From the NCBI GenBank assembly GCA_035998445.1, contig DASYHQ010000013.1:302406-366405 (forward strand): a stretch of DNA of 64,000 nt. Direction: 5' to 3'. This DNA is from Tepidisphaeraceae bacterium. Its GTDB lineage: Bacteria > Planctomycetota > Phycisphaerae > Tepidisphaerales > Tepidisphaeraceae. This document shows, in pieces, positions 50,784 through 62,585 of the stretch. Below the pieces are notes generated by a model. The model did not search any database, was not told the DNA's origin, and was given only the letters and a program-made list of their open reading frames with translations. Position 1 is the stretch's first letter. Each line of letters opens with the position of its first letter. The translations under genes and the position numbers were made by a program.

Positions 50784-51350
50784 CTACCGCGTCGCCGTCA
50801 GCACTATTTGGCGTCGCGCCTCGAACGCGGCATCGTCTAACACCGGCGTAGCGCCAGCCGTAGAAGCGCTTTGATCAAACGGCACCCAACTCCGGCAGCC
50901 GGCGTAAACAGGTGTATTGGGGATCGTCGTTATCGCGGGCAACCAATAGGCGCGAAGCAGCACCAAAAACAGCGGGTTGACCGGCTTGTAGTTGAAGCGC
51001 AGATCAATCTGATCAGCCGTCCAAACGTGCTCGGCGTCCAGCGCATCGACCTGCTCACGCGATCGCAGCCTTAGCACGTCCGTCACTACGGCCGCCGCCG
51101 ACAGGCGGACCATGTCAGGCTCACTACCACGCTCCTGAAACGCCGCATGCTCGCCCGGCTTCAGCAGGTGGCGCTTCTGATGCAGATACGTGGGAAAGAG
51201 CAGAAACGCCCGTTCTTCCAGTTCGAACACCCCGCCGGCGTCGTTGATGCCGCCCTTCCGCAACAGGATGATCTGCCGCCCTTCCTCGATCGCGGCGCAG
51301 ACGGATGCCCACTCCTTCAGACCGACCTGTAAATTCGGTGGAAGCGACAT
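50784..51350 (-). CDS. DUF1802 family protein
   Basis: 188 residues from ATG 51350 (CGGAA upstream); another ATG lies 6 codons earlier. The N-terminus KEWASVCAAIEEGRQIILLR then KGGINDAGGVFELEERAFLL and YLHQKRHLLKPGEHAAF is a DUF1802-type signature; later LVLLRAYWLPAI. Function unknown; the family is widespread in cyanobacteria and planctomycetes. Reverse strand, between tsf (convergent) and obgE. Confidence 0.72.
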   Translation of the reverse strand: MSLPPNLQVGLKEWASVCAAIEEGRQIILLRKGGINDAGGVFELEERAFLLFPTYLHQKRHLLKPGEHAAFQERGSEPDMVRLSAAAVVTDVLRLRSREQVDALDAEHVWTADQIDLRFNYKPVNPLFLVLLRAYWLPAITTIPNTPVYAGCRSWVPFDQSASTAGATPVLDDAAFEARRQIVLTATR

Positions 51351-51470
51351 GATTTCCGAACGTGGCATGGCCGTCCGCCCATGACTGCAGATCGTAGTGG
51401 AGATTGTCTTAACGGCAGTTCGCTCCGATCAAGGGAACGAACCAACAGCATCTGCTAACATCATCGCGGT

Positions 51471-51489
51471 CATGGGCGAGATGCCCATG
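51471..51489. repeat. CATGGGCGAGATGCCCATG palindrome, copy 1
   Basis: The palindrome lies between obgE and the DUF1802 gene. Close copies are at 55951-55995 (larger) and 56071-56091, so it is a repeat family in this window. Confidence 0.6.
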
Positions 51490-52599
<1,110 letters not shown>

Positions 52600-52617
52600 T
52601 CAGTTACGCGTTCGAAC

Positions 52618-52875
52618 CTAGACGGCCGGGGCCGCTTCGATCTCGCGAACGTGGACCTTGCGGCCTTGGAACTCAACCTTGCCGTCCTTCAGCGCGAAGA
52701 TCGTGTAGTCGCCGCCCACACCGACATTAAAGCCGGGGTGGAACTTAGAACCGACCTGCCGCACGATGATCGAACCGGCCGTCACGAACTGGCCACCGTA
52801 CGCCTTCACGCCACGGTACTGCGGATTGCTGTCGCGGCCGTTCTTGGTCGAGCCTTGACCTTTCTTATGTGCCAT
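52618..52875 (-). CDS. rpmA: 50S ribosomal protein L27 (RpmA)
   Basis: 85 residues. [40 protein letters not shown] and the ending [14 protein letters not shown] are the L27 sequence, essentially full length. L27 sits at the peptidyl-transferase centre. The usual upstream partner rplU (L21) is not here; the region upstream to 53131 holds only a spacer and then the divergent BFN gene. Confidence 0.97.
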   Translation of the reverse strand: MAHKKGQGSTKNGRDSNPQYRGVKAYGGQFVTAGSIIVRQVGSKFHPGFNVGVGGDYTIFALKDGKVEFQGRKVHVREIEAAPAV

Positions 52876-53131
52876 ATCTCACCTGTCTTATAGTCGGGGA
52901 CCAAACAAAACTCCCGCGGATGATCGCGGGTGTAGAAGGGTAGCGGAAAATGGGGGGAAGATCAAGCGATGGGAGATTGCCGATTGCGGTGTTCGGATCG
53001 CGGATTGGAAGGCGGTGCGGGTTCGCTCTGGTCACGCGTTACGCCACACCTTCAACTCCCTCCCGTCCCGATCTTACGTTGACACCCCACGCCAGCACTT
53101 CTAAGCTTCAATACCCAAAGGAGATCGCTGC
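52876..53131. other. Divergent spacer between rpmA and BFN gene
   Basis: 256 bases. CCCGCGGATGATCGCGGG (52913-52930) is a perfect small hairpin just before rpmA on the reverse strand. No gene; the region between 52940 and 53100 should carry the promoters of both genes. Confidence 0.5.
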
Positions 53132-53527
53132 ATGTCCGTGCAGATGGAACTGTTTCGCATCATCATCAGTGAGATGAACGATCAGCAGATCATCATGCTC
53201 AAAGAGGTGGACGGCGAGCGAAGTTTTTCCATAGTCATCGGTTCAAACGAGGCTTACGCGATCGACCGCCGGCTGAAGGGCCGCGTTGCGTCGCGGCCGC
53301 TGACGCACGATTTGCTGGCGACCGTCATCGAGCAACTCGGTGGCAAAATCGACCATATCGAGATCAACGACCTGCAGGGTGGCACCTACTACGCCCGCAT
53401 CCATGTCCGACAAAACGGGAACGTGGTGAAGGTCGACAGCCGTCCGAGTGACGCCATTGCGTTGGGCGTGGCTACGACCGTGCCGATCTACGTGGCCGAG
53501 CACGTGCTGGCCGAAGCCTGTTCCTGA
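53132..53527 (+). CDS. Bifunctional nuclease domain (BFN) protein
   Basis: 131 residues from ATG 53132 with AAGGAGATCG 6-9 bases upstream. Almost the whole protein is a BFN domain: MELFRIIISEMNDQQIIMLK, SFSIVIGSNEAYAIDRRLKG, PLTHDLLATVIEQLGGKIDH and SRPSDAIALGVATTVPIYVA. Members act on RNA and DNA in vitro; the cellular role is unknown. It lies between rpmA (divergent) and glnB, with nothing else in common. Confidence 0.9.
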   Translation: MSVQMELFRIIISEMNDQQIIMLKEVDGERSFSIVIGSNEAYAIDRRLKGRVASRPLTHDLLATVIEQLGGKIDHIEINDLQGGTYYARIHVRQNGNVVKVDSRPSDAIALGVATTVPIYVAEHVLAEACS

Positions 53528-53722
53528 AGTCGAACTTCTGGGAACTTCGGTTGATCGGTAACGGGCAACCGTTGCAGGCAAGCTGCGACGGGTCCTAGAG
53601 ACGAAATCGGGCTCAACTGATAAATACTGTTATGGCGACGCGCAGATGGTGGTAAACACCCGCGCTCGGAGTAGAATCATCTGCCGAACCACTCGCGCAG
53701 GATTAACTCCGAAGGAGTCGCA

Positions 53723-54061
53723 ATGCAGATGATTGAAGCTGTCATCAAGCCGCACAAGCTTGATGCCGTGAAGACCGCCCTGGCCAAAATGGGCATCCTG
53801 GGCGTCACCGCCGTGGAAGCCAAGGGCTTCGGTCGGCAGATGGGGCACACCGAGCGGTACCGTGGCGCGAAGTTGGACGTCGGCTTCGTGCCGAAGGTCC
53901 TGCTGAAGATCTGCGTCAAGAGCGAAGAGTCGAGCAAGGCGGTCGACGCGATCGTCGAGGCCGCCCGCACGGGCGAAGTGGGCGACGGTAAGATCTTCGT
54001 CTACCCGATCGCCGAGGTCATCCGCATTCGCACCGGCGAGCGCGACGCGCAGGCGCTGTAG
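53723..54061 (+). CDS. glnB: P-II nitrogen regulatory protein (GlnB/GlnK type)
   Basis: 112 residues with GAAGGAG 7 bases before ATG 53723. It aligns without gaps to E. coli GlnB: IEAVIKPHKLDAVKTALAK, the T-loop GRQMGHTERYRGAKLDVGFV and the C-terminal FVYPIAEVIRIRTGERDAQA. Tyr51, the uridylylation site in E. coli, is leucine here while Tyr46 is kept. The ATP/2-oxoglutarate binding residues appear intact. A signalling role by ligand binding, without uridylylation at 51, seems likely. No amtB is adjacent. A terminator follows at 54132. Confidence 0.93.
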   Translation: MQMIEAVIKPHKLDAVKTALAKMGILGVTAVEAKGFGRQMGHTERYRGAKLDVGFVPKVLLKICVKSEESSKAVDAIVEAARTGEVGDGKIFVYPIAEVIRIRTGERDAQAL

Positions 54062-54131
54062 CGAGTCGAATCGGCCTCCGCACGCTGTGCCCGCCGGCCG
54101 GTGGCACAGGCAGTGGATGCCGCAACACACT

Positions 54132-54166
54132 GCCGCTCGACGTTTCACCGCGTCGAGCGGCTTTTT
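54132..54166 (+). terminator. Intrinsic terminator of glnB
   Basis: GCCGCTCGACG and CGTCGAGCGGC are complementary over 11 bases with the loop TTTCACCG, followed by TTTTT. Confidence 0.85.
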
Positions 54167-54309
54167 AATCTTCACCGAATACAGAGGCCGACACGCGGCC
54201 TGCCCGCACGAGCCGTTCGGGCGGCGTCCTTTCAACAACGTCCAACTGAAAACGTAAAGGCAGTCTCGGCACCGCTCCAGCGTGCCATTCCCCACCATCA
54301 AGGAAACCA

Positions 54310-55914
54310 ATGAGCGACCTTCATTACTTCAAGAGCGAATGGGTGCAGAAGTCCGACGAACGCCTGACCGTCGACGTCTGCATCTACGGTGGCACCAGCG
54401 CCGGAGTGTCGGCCGCGGTGACGGTTGCTCGCGCCGGCAAATCGGTCGTCATCCTGAACCCTGCCAAGGCGGTCGGTGGCCTTACCACCGGTGGGCTTGG
54501 CGAGACCGACTTCGGTCGCAAGCACGTCATCGGTGGGTTCTCACGCGAGTTCTACCGCGCCGCGGGCAAGCACTACGGGCTCGAGGAAGAGTTTAAGTTT
54601 GAACCGCACGTCGCGTCGGCGGTGTTCGAGGCGATGCTGAAGGAACACCAGATCGACGTGCGCCCGTGCCAGTTCATCGACCGCGCCGAAACGCAGGGCG
54701 GCCGGATCATCGCCGTCACCATGCTGGGTGGCCTGCGAGTGGAAGCATCCGTCTTCATCGATGCCACCTACGAAGGCGACCTGCTGGCCAAGGCCGGCGT
54801 CAGCTACTTCGTCGGCCGTGAGGACAACTCCGTTTACGGTGAGACGCTCAGCGGCGTGCAGGTGACCAAGACGCACCAGTTCAGCCACCCGGTCGACCCG
54901 TACGTGAAGCCCGGCGATTCCGCCAGCGGGCTTCTACCGTACATCGTCAACGAAGACCTCAACAAGAGCATCGGCAAGGGCGACAAGCGCGTGCAGGCCT
55001 ACTGCTTCCGCATGTGCATGACCAACGATCCGTCGCTACGCATCGCGTGGGAAAAGCCCGAGGGGTACGACCCCGCGCAGTACGTGCTGGCGGCCCGCTG
55101 GTTTGCCGGTGAGAAGGACGATTACAACGACCTGCTTAGCTCGACGCGCCCCGAGTGGAACCCGCGCAAGTTTGACAAGTTCCCCAACAAGACCCCAGGC
55201 GGCTTCCGCAAGACCGACACCAACAACCACGGCCCAATCTCCAGCGACTTCATCGGCGCCAACCACGAGTGGCCTGACGGCTCCTACGAACGCCGTGAGG
55301 AGATCTTCCAGGCCCACGTGACCTACCAGAAGGGCTACTACTGGTTCATGGCCAACAGCCCCGAGATCCCCGAACGCTACCGCGCAGTCTACAACGAGTG
55401 GGGCCTGCCCAACGACGAGTTCGACGACACCAACCACTGGCCGCACGCGCTGTACGTGCGCGAGGCCCGGCGAATGGTCGGTGACTACGTCATCACCGAA
55501 CATGACTGCCGTGGCGTGCGCGTGCCGACCGACGTGATCGGCATGGGTAGCTACGGTATGGACTCGCACAACTGCAGCCGGTTCGTCACGATCGGCGACG
55601 ACGGTAAGGCACGCGTGCTGAACGACGGTGACGTGCAGGTGCACGGGTTCCCGCCCTACGGCGTCCCCTACCGCTGCATCACCCCGAAGCGCACGGAGTG
55701 CACGAACCTGCTGGTGCCCACCTGCGTCAGCAGCAGCCACATCGCTTACGGGTCGGCCCGCATGGAACCGGTCTTCATGGTCCTCGGCCAAAGCGCCGCG
55801 ACCGCGGCCTGCATGGCGATTGACGCCAAGTCGAGCGTGCAGGACGTGCCCTACGGCAAACTCCGCGAACGCCTGCTGGCCGCGGGACAGGTGCTGGAGA
55901 ACACCGGCGGTTGA
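54310..55914 (+). CDS. FAD-dependent oxidoreductase (FAD_oxidored family)
   Basis: 534 residues, AAGGAAACC 3-4 bases before the ATG. FAD-binding VDVCIYGGTSAGVSAAVTVA (Rossmann GxGxxG-like GGTSAG), then NPAKAVGGLTTGGLGETDFG, matches the FAD_oxidored family. The lower half, VPTDVIGMGSYGMDSHNCSR and IAYGSARMEPVFMVLGQSAA, is typical of the second half of this family. No signal peptide, which is unusual for planctomycete members that are often secreted; so it is probably cytoplasmic. Substrate unknown. Not in an operon. Confidence 0.85.
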   Translation: MSDLHYFKSEWVQKSDERLTVDVCIYGGTSAGVSAAVTVARAGKSVVILNPAKAVGGLTTGGLGETDFGRKHVIGGFSREFYRAAGKHYGLEEEFKFEPHVASAVFEAMLKEHQIDVRPCQFIDRAETQGGRIIAVTMLGGLRVEASVFIDATYEGDLLAKAGVSYFVGREDNSVYGETLSGVQVTKTHQFSHPVDPYVKPGDSASGLLPYIVNEDLNKSIGKGDKRVQAYCFRMCMTNDPSLRIAWEKPEGYDPAQYVLAARWFAGEKDDYNDLLSSTRPEWNPRKFDKFPNKTPGGFRKTDTNNHGPISSDFIGANHEWPDGSYERREEIFQAHVTYQKGYYWFMANSPEIPERYRAVYNEWGLPNDEFDDTNHWPHALYVREARRMVGDYVITEHDCRGVRVPTDVIGMGSYGMDSHNCSRFVTIGDDGKARVLNDGDVQVHGFPPYGVPYRCITPKRTECTNLLVPTCVSSSHIAYGSARMEPVFMVLGQSAATAACMAIDAKSSVQDVPYGKLRERLLAAGQVLENTGG

Positions 55915-55950
55915 TGCGAGATCGCCGAGCAAGCGGTTGGCTTGTGCGCG

Positions 55951-56091
55951 CCCTTGCCACAAGCATGGGCGTCTCGCCCATGCTTGTGGCAAGGGCGGGA
56001 ACCTTTATTTGCTCAAGACCACTAAGTCAGCGCGGCCAGTCGCAAATAAAATTTACTGTCCAATCTACACGCATGGGCGAGACGCCCATGC
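55951..56091. repeat. CATGGGCGTCTCGCCCATG palindrome cluster
   Basis: A perfect 45-base palindrome at 55951-55995 (CCCTTGCCACAAGCATGGGC, loop GTCTC, then its complement) and a shorter one at 56071-56091 (GCATGGGCGAGACGCCCATG, C). The first may serve as terminator for the FAD gene. A third copy is at 51471. No gene lies in this spacer. Confidence 0.75.
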
Positions 56092-56113
56092 CACGTGAAG
56101 AGCGGCCGCGACG

Positions 56114-57433
56114 TCACTTGCCGATGCAGAACCGCGAGAAGACCTGCCCCAGCACTTCATCGGGCGACACGCTTCCGACAATGGCCCCCAGCGCGTCCAG
56201 CGCGTCGCGCAGTTCCACCGCGATCACTTCGCCGCCCGCCGCGGCCTCGTTTGCGGTCAGCGCGCGTTGGAGCGACGCGATGGCGTCACGCAGATGATGG
56301 GCATGCCGCGCATTCAAGGTAATGGCGGCCCGCTCGTTGGTGTCGAAGCAGATCGCGTCGAGGCGTTCGCGCAGCTCATCCAGTCCGCGATGTGCAATAA
56401 CACTGATCGCGAGACCTTCACCTGGCGGCGTAACACCAACTTGATCCGCCTTCGTATATACCACCAGATCCGCAGAGCGACTTAACGCCAGCATCGGCTG
56501 ACGGTCATCCAACGCCACCAGATGCAGCACGACGTCCGCCGATTCAACGGCACTGGCCGCCCGCCGTTGCATCGCCTGATCGATCTCGGCGGCCACCGAA
56601 CCGTCGGCCCGCGCGGTCTCAAATCCCGCAATGTCGATCACTCGCACGATGCCGCGGCGCAGCGGTACCGTGGCCCAGACGATGTCGCGCGTCGTCCCGG
56701 CGACCGGTGACACCACCGCCCGCTCCTGCCCCGACAGCGCGTTCAACAGCGTGCTCTTGCCCGCGTTGGGCCGCCCCACCAGTACGACCGTCGGCTCGTG
56801 GGCGAGCTGCTCCATCGCGCCGGCGCTATCCAGCAGTTCCTCCACCTGGGCCAGCGCCACGATGGCCCGGCCGGCAATGTCGGCCTGCGACAGGAACGTC
56901 ACGTCTTCGTCGCTGAAGTCGATGCCGACCTCGATCAGCGCCAGCGTCTCGGCGACCGCGTCGACGATCGGCCGCACGCGCCGCGCCAGCTCCCCAACCA
57001 GCAGTTGCCGCGCGGCCTGCAGTTCCGCATCCGACCGCGCCGCGATCGCCGCCGCCACGCCCTCGGCGGCCGTCAGGTCCAGCTTTCCGTTGAAGTAAGC
57101 ACGTGCGGTAAACTCGCCCGGCTCCGCGGCGCGGGCACCGCTCGACAGCAGTTGTGACACGAGCCGCTTGGCGAGTAGCGGATTGCCCGGCAGGTGAAAT
57201 TCGACGATGTCCTCACCGGTTGACGATCGTGGTGCGTGGAAGGCGTAGACCCAGATTGGCACAGGCGTGTTGCCGATGCGTACCGTGGCGCGGCTCGCGC
57301 TGGAATGGGTAGTCGTATAACCGATGACCGACTCAGCCAGCGACAGCGCCGCCGGCCCACTGACACGCACGATCATCCGCGCGGCCGCGCCGGTCGCAGA
57401 GCTGATCGCGACGATGGTGTCGCCGGTGAACAT
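56114..57433 (-). CDS. mnmE: tRNA modification GTPase MnmE
   Basis: 439 residues. An N-terminal tetrahydrofolate-binding domain begins TGDTIVAISSATGAAARMIV and includes the FTARAYFNGKLDLTAAEGVA block; the G domain has [20 protein letters not shown] (P-loop), AGTTRDI (switch) and DIAGFE in place of the usual DTAGIR; the last residues are FCIGK, the C-terminal cysteine motif needed for cmnm5U34 formation. With MnmG it modifies U34 of tRNA. It lies downstream of yidC on the same strand, the usual order, here with 280 bases of repeats between. Confidence 0.95.
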   Translation of the reverse strand: MFTGDTIVAISSATGAAARMIVRVSGPAALSLAESVIGYTTTHSSASRATVRIGNTPVPIWVYAFHAPRSSTGEDIVEFHLPGNPLLAKRLVSQLLSSGARAAEPGEFTARAYFNGKLDLTAAEGVAAAIAARSDAELQAARQLLVGELARRVRPIVDAVAETLALIEVGIDFSDEDVTFLSQADIAGRAIVALAQVEELLDSAGAMEQLAHEPTVVLVGRPNAGKSTLLNALSGQERAVVSPVAGTTRDIVWATVPLRRGIVRVIDIAGFETARADGSVAAEIDQAMQRRAASAVESADVVLHLVALDDRQPMLALSRSADLVVYTKADQVGVTPPGEGLAISVIAHRGLDELRERLDAICFDTNERAAITLNARHAHHLRDAIASLQRALTANEAAAGGEVIAVELRDALDALGAIVGSVSPDEVLGQVFSRFCIGK

Positions 57434-57507
57434 GATAGATCGGTCAACTTAGGTGTCGGAGCTGCCGATGGCACCGTCTTACGGAGACGCTCTTAAAGAG
57501 GCGAAGC

Positions 57508-57612
57508 GTGTCATCCCGATGGGAGGCTTGCCGACCAGAGGGATCTCGATCTACGAGAATCGTCCGACAGTCGAGATCCCTCGGGTCACTACCCCTCCCT
57601 TCGGAATGACAC
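57508..57612. repeat. GTGTCATCCCGA imperfect palindrome
   Basis: GTGTCATCCCGA (about 57508) and TCGGAATGACAC (57601-57612), with inner GAGGGATCTCGA and TCGAGATCCCTC arms, form an imperfect palindrome. Related halves are at 44062-44220. No gene in 57434-57712. Confidence 0.6.
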
Positions 57613-57712
57613 ACCGGGCGTCAGGTCGGTCCGCTAGAGCTTCGCCCGATGGTGCCTGACCGTCTCCGATCGACAAGGGAGACCCGAAGGACACACCTTC
57701 CCAGCCAAGACC

Positions 57713-59842
57713 CTATCGCTTTCGCTTCTCCGCCTCGCGCTTCAGTTCCTCGGCACGCGCCTGAAGGTTCGCGAACCAGCCACCCAAACCACCCGCAGGC
57801 TTGGTCGGTTCCACGCGGCGCACGCCACCCTTCGGTGGTGGATCGCGGCGGTCGTCCTTCTTGTCCGGGATATCGATCACCACCGCGGCGGCGGCCTCGG
57901 CTTCTTCCTTTTGCTTGATGTGCTTGCGGATGATCTTGCTCTCGATGATGCCGATCGTCGTGCTCGTCAGGATGTACAGGTTCAGCCCGGCCGGGCCGTT
58001 GTACAGGAAGACCGGGAAGATCAGCGTCATCCACTGCATCATCTTCTGCTGTTGCACCTGCTCGGGCGTGGTGGCCGGCGGTTTGGGCGTATACTTCGTC
58101 TGCAGGAAGAAGACGACGGCCAGCAGGAACGGCAGCACGTTGAACGCGTCGACCTTGAAGAAGTACAAGTCGATCGGGTGGTTCGGGAAGTAGAACAACC
58201 GATCCGGGTGCGCCAGGTCTTCGATCCACGTCAGCTTGATGCCAGCGAACTGAAGGAACGGCGACTGCCGCAGTTCGAAGGTGCTCTGCAGCGCCGTGTA
58301 GAGCGCGATCCAGATCGGCATCTGCAGGAACATCGGCAAACAGCCGAGGATCGGCGTGGCGCCCTGTTCCTTGTAGAACTGCATCATCGCGCGGTTCAGG
58401 GCTTCCTTGTCGTCGCCATGCTTCTTCTTCAGGCGCTCCATCTCCGGGCCCATCTTGCCCATCTTCATCATGCTGACCTGCGACTTCTTCGTGATCGGGT
58501 GCAGCAGGGCGCGCACGACGCAGACGAGCGCGATGATCGCCAGACCCCAGTCAAACAGGATGCTGTGGAAGAACTTCAGCATGCCCACCAGCAGATCGAT
58601 GATCCACTGGAACGTGCAGATGCTGCAGAAGCCGCTGGTCATGACGAGCGTCTTGTCGAACGACAGCGGCGCCTGAATCATGTATGCGTTGCCGAGCAGG
58701 TCGCGCTGCTTGGGGAAGAAGAACGCGCGCAGTGGCATGTTGACCGATGTGCCGGCGGGCAGCGTGACGGGCTGCGTTTCGAGCGTCAGCACGACGTCGT
58801 GGTGATAGTCGGTAGCGGCCGGATCGAGCGCGGTCGCGGTGACTTTCGAAATGTACGGCCCGTTGACCGCGCCGGTAGCCGGCTCGGGGCGAAGCAGCGC
58901 GTTGAAGTAACCGCTGCCCATGCCCACCCAGGCCAAGGGGTAACCATCGGGGTGCGAGGTGAGGTCGCGCGTGGGTTTGCTGGGGGTGTAGTACGTCACC
59001 AGCTCGTGCTGCAGCGTGATGAAGCCCTGGTTCAGGTAGCCGGCGATCGACTGCTGATCGGGCATGCGGTCGTTCTCGTTCTCGGGCGCCGTGGTGCCGT
59101 TGAACGCAGACGCGATGACCAGCGGCCGATTCGCCAGGTTCGCGATTGCGAAGTCGACCTTCACCTCGTAGCCGGCGGCGTTGTCTTTCTCGGCCGTCTT
59201 GTCGGTTATCGTGAAGGTCTTGAGGACCCGCACGACCGGCCCGTTGGCGTCGGCAAGATCGACCGAGTAGACGGCCGAGCTGCGCGTCGAAGATTGCAGC
59301 GACCAGGGGACGGTGTTGAGGTCGACCTTTACGCCGTCCACCGAGATCCACTGCGTCGCGAGCGTGCGCGACTTATCTTCAAAACCCTTGTAGGGCTGTT
59401 GGAAGGTGTACCGTTCGTCACTGTTGACGACGCGCTTGTATCCGTTGAGCGTGACCGAATCGACCGCGGCGCCGACCGGTGAAAGTTCAAGCGCGACGGC
59501 GTAGTTGGGGTCGTTCTTGTCGGCCGATCCAAGTGTGACAGGCGTGGGCTGGGTCGCCGGAATTGCGTGTAATCCTGCTTGCACCGTTGCGCCCGTGGCC
59601 GCCGTGGCGGGTACCGCGGGGCTGACGGCCATCGGAGCTGTGCCCACCGCGGCAGTCGTCGGTATGGCATTGCTCGGCACGGCCGCCGGCGCGGTGGTGG
59701 GCGAGGTTTGCTGATCGACCGTCTCGCGCTTCACCAGACCCCATTCCGGGTTCTGCTTGTCGAGATAGCTGATCATCATCGTCCACCCCAGCATGACCGC
59801 CATGGCCAGGGACATGCCGAGAACTAGTCGCTTCGTATCCAT
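57713..59842 (-). CDS. yidC: Membrane protein insertase YidC
   Basis: 709 residues. N-terminal transmembrane anchor (RLVLGMSLAMAVMLGWTMMI), a long periplasmic domain (about 50-430) with a threonine/alanine-rich linker, then the conserved C-terminal core with five transmembrane helices: FHSILFDWGLAIIALVCVVR, KSQVSMMKMGKMGPEMERLK, YKEQGATPILGCLPMFLQMP, IWIALYTALQSTFELRQSPF, and MMQWMTLIFPVFLYNGPAGL. It inserts membrane proteins, with or without SecYEG. The C-terminus is basic (KRKR). The ribosome site before ATG 59842 is weak. Confidence 0.96.
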   Translation of the reverse strand: MDTKRLVLGMSLAMAVMLGWTMMISYLDKQNPEWGLVKRETVDQQTSPTTAPAAVPSNAIPTTAAVGTAPMAVSPAVPATAATGATVQAGLHAIPATQPTPVTLGSADKNDPNYAVALELSPVGAAVDSVTLNGYKRVVNSDERYTFQQPYKGFEDKSRTLATQWISVDGVKVDLNTVPWSLQSSTRSSAVYSVDLADANGPVVRVLKTFTITDKTAEKDNAAGYEVKVDFAIANLANRPLVIASAFNGTTAPENENDRMPDQQSIAGYLNQGFITLQHELVTYYTPSKPTRDLTSHPDGYPLAWVGMGSGYFNALLRPEPATGAVNGPYISKVTATALDPAATDYHHDVVLTLETQPVTLPAGTSVNMPLRAFFFPKQRDLLGNAYMIQAPLSFDKTLVMTSGFCSICTFQWIIDLLVGMLKFFHSILFDWGLAIIALVCVVRALLHPITKKSQVSMMKMGKMGPEMERLKKKHGDDKEALNRAMMQFYKEQGATPILGCLPMFLQMPIWIALYTALQSTFELRQSPFLQFAGIKLTWIEDLAHPDRLFYFPNHPIDLYFFKVDAFNVLPFLLAVVFFLQTKYTPKPPATTPEQVQQQKMMQWMTLIFPVFLYNGPAGLNLYILTSTTIGIIESKIIRKHIKQKEEAEAAAAVVIDIPDKKDDRRDPPPKGGVRRVEPTKPAGGLGGWFANLQARAEELKREAEKRKR

Positions 59843-59968
59843 TCGTTCGGGTCCGTTGTCAGGTTCCGTCAGTTGTTCGAGGGGGCAGAGATCAGGCTCT
59901 TCCAGCGCACGCCGCCGGACTGGCCGATTCAGTGGCCGGTATCTTCAAGCGCCCAGTGTCGCGACGCG

Positions 59969-60718
59969 TTACCGTCCGTCCAACAGGCGGGAGCCTAGAA
60001 AATCGTCCAAATCTTCTATCCCCTCTACCTTCTTGACCGTTGCGCGAACGTCGTACTGGAGGCGCACGAACTCGACGTGCGTTTCGCTGACGACGACGAA
60101 GCTGCTGCGCGGGTCGCGGTCGCGGGGCTGGCCGACGCTGCCGACGTTGATGATTGCCTTCTCGTCGGTCAGGGCGAATTTGTAGTCGAGCTCGTCGGGG
60201 CTGTAGAAGTCGGGGCCTTCGAGGAACACGCCGGGCACATGCGTGTGTCCAACGAAGCAAAGCTTCTCAAAACGCTCGAAAATACTGACAAATTTGCCCG
60301 GATTCGTATAAATGTCGTCCGGGAAGATGTATTCGTTGATCGGCCGGCGCGGGCTGGCGTGGACGGCCATGAAGTCGGGCGTGCGCACGCGCACGGGCAG
60401 GTTGCCGATGAAGTTCCACCGCGCCGCCCTGCGGACGGGGTCGGGGTCCAGCTCGAATTGGCGGCGCGTCCAGAAGCAGGCGGACTCGGCGCCACTGTTG
60501 AAGTTGAACGGCTCGTACAGCACCGCGAAGTCGTGGTTGCCCATGAGCGTCGCGCGGCAACGCGTCGCCACCAAGTCGAGGCATTCCTTGGGGTTAGGGC
60601 CGTAGCCGACCACGTCGCCGAGGCAGACGATGTGCTGCACGCCCCGCCGATCGATCTCCTCGAGCACTGCGGTAAACGCCTCGAGGTTCCCGTGGATATC
60701 ACTGACGATTGCAAACAT
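59969..60718 (-). CDS. Calcineurin-like metallophosphoesterase (YfcE/MJ0936 type)
   Basis: 249 residues from ATG 60718; a TTG 4 codons upstream is possible. Metal-binding motifs are all present: AIVSDIHGNLEAF, CLGDVVGYGPNPKECL, LMGNHDFAVL and FVGHTHVPGVFL. This order and size match the YfcE/MJ0936-like phosphoesterases, which act on a phosphodiester. The middle of the protein contains DFMAVHASPRRPINEYIFPD. No neighbour suggests a substrate. Confidence 0.85.
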   Translation of the reverse strand: MFAIVSDIHGNLEAFTAVLEEIDRRGVQHIVCLGDVVGYGPNPKECLDLVATRCRATLMGNHDFAVLYEPFNFNSGAESACFWTRRQFELDPDPVRRAARWNFIGNLPVRVRTPDFMAVHASPRRPINEYIFPDDIYTNPGKFVSIFERFEKLCFVGHTHVPGVFLEGPDFYSPDELDYKFALTDEKAIINVGSVGQPRDRDPRSSFVVVSETHVEFVRLQYDVRATVKKVEGIEDLDDFLGSRLLDGR

Positions 60719-60850
60719 CGTTCGGCCCAATCACCCCGTCTGCTCGCCCGCTCTCGGCGACACCGATCGCGCCAGCGGAGCTGGGTCTACCGAGCCGAAT
60801 GGCGTGAAGCCGAATCGTACGGGCGAGCCGCGGGAGCGTCAAACGAAGGT

Positions 60851-60918
60851 GGAAGTCGGAAGGTGAAACGCGGACGTAAAGAGCGCCGCAACCACCTCTT
60901 TTCCCCCTTCCGACTTCC
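60851..60918. repeat. GGAAGTCGGAAGG inverted repeat
   Basis: GGAAGTCGGAAGG at 60851-60863 and CCTTCCGACTTCC at 60906-60918 pair over 13 bases, downstream of leuA. Probable terminator of leuA or repeat. The rest of the 207-base spacer has no gene. Confidence 0.55.
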
Positions 60919-60925
60919 CCCTTTC

Positions 60926-62476
<1,551 letters not shown>

Positions 62477-62522
62477 GGCGGTTGCTCCTGTCCAGATACG
62501 ATAACCTCTGCCCCCACAAACG

Positions 62523-62550
62523 AAAAAACCCCGCGATCTCGATCGCGGGG
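62523..62550 (-). terminator. Attenuator terminator before leuA
   Basis: On the reverse strand CCCCGCGAT, loop CGAG, ATCGCGGGG form a 9-base stem (62529-62550) followed by TTTTTT (62528-62523), a strong intrinsic terminator located between the leader peptide and the leuA start (62476). GAAGGCCCC, just upstream, could instead pair with CGGGCCCTTC in the leader peptide region, giving an antiterminator; that pairing has one mismatch and is inference. Confidence 0.75.
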
Positions 62551-62585
62551 CCTTCGAAAGTTCGATTCAGGCAACGGTCCTACGA

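Noticed and set aside
52876..53131. rplU (L21) upstream of rpmA
   Set aside because: No L21-like reading frame of about 100 codons in this spacer on either strand.
57434..57712. jag or rnpA gene between yidC and mnmE
   Set aside because: The spacer holds only palindromic repeats and no protein-like frame.
62550..62580. tRNA T-loop like sequence GTTCGATTC
   Set aside because: No cloverleaf around it; it belongs to the leuA leader.
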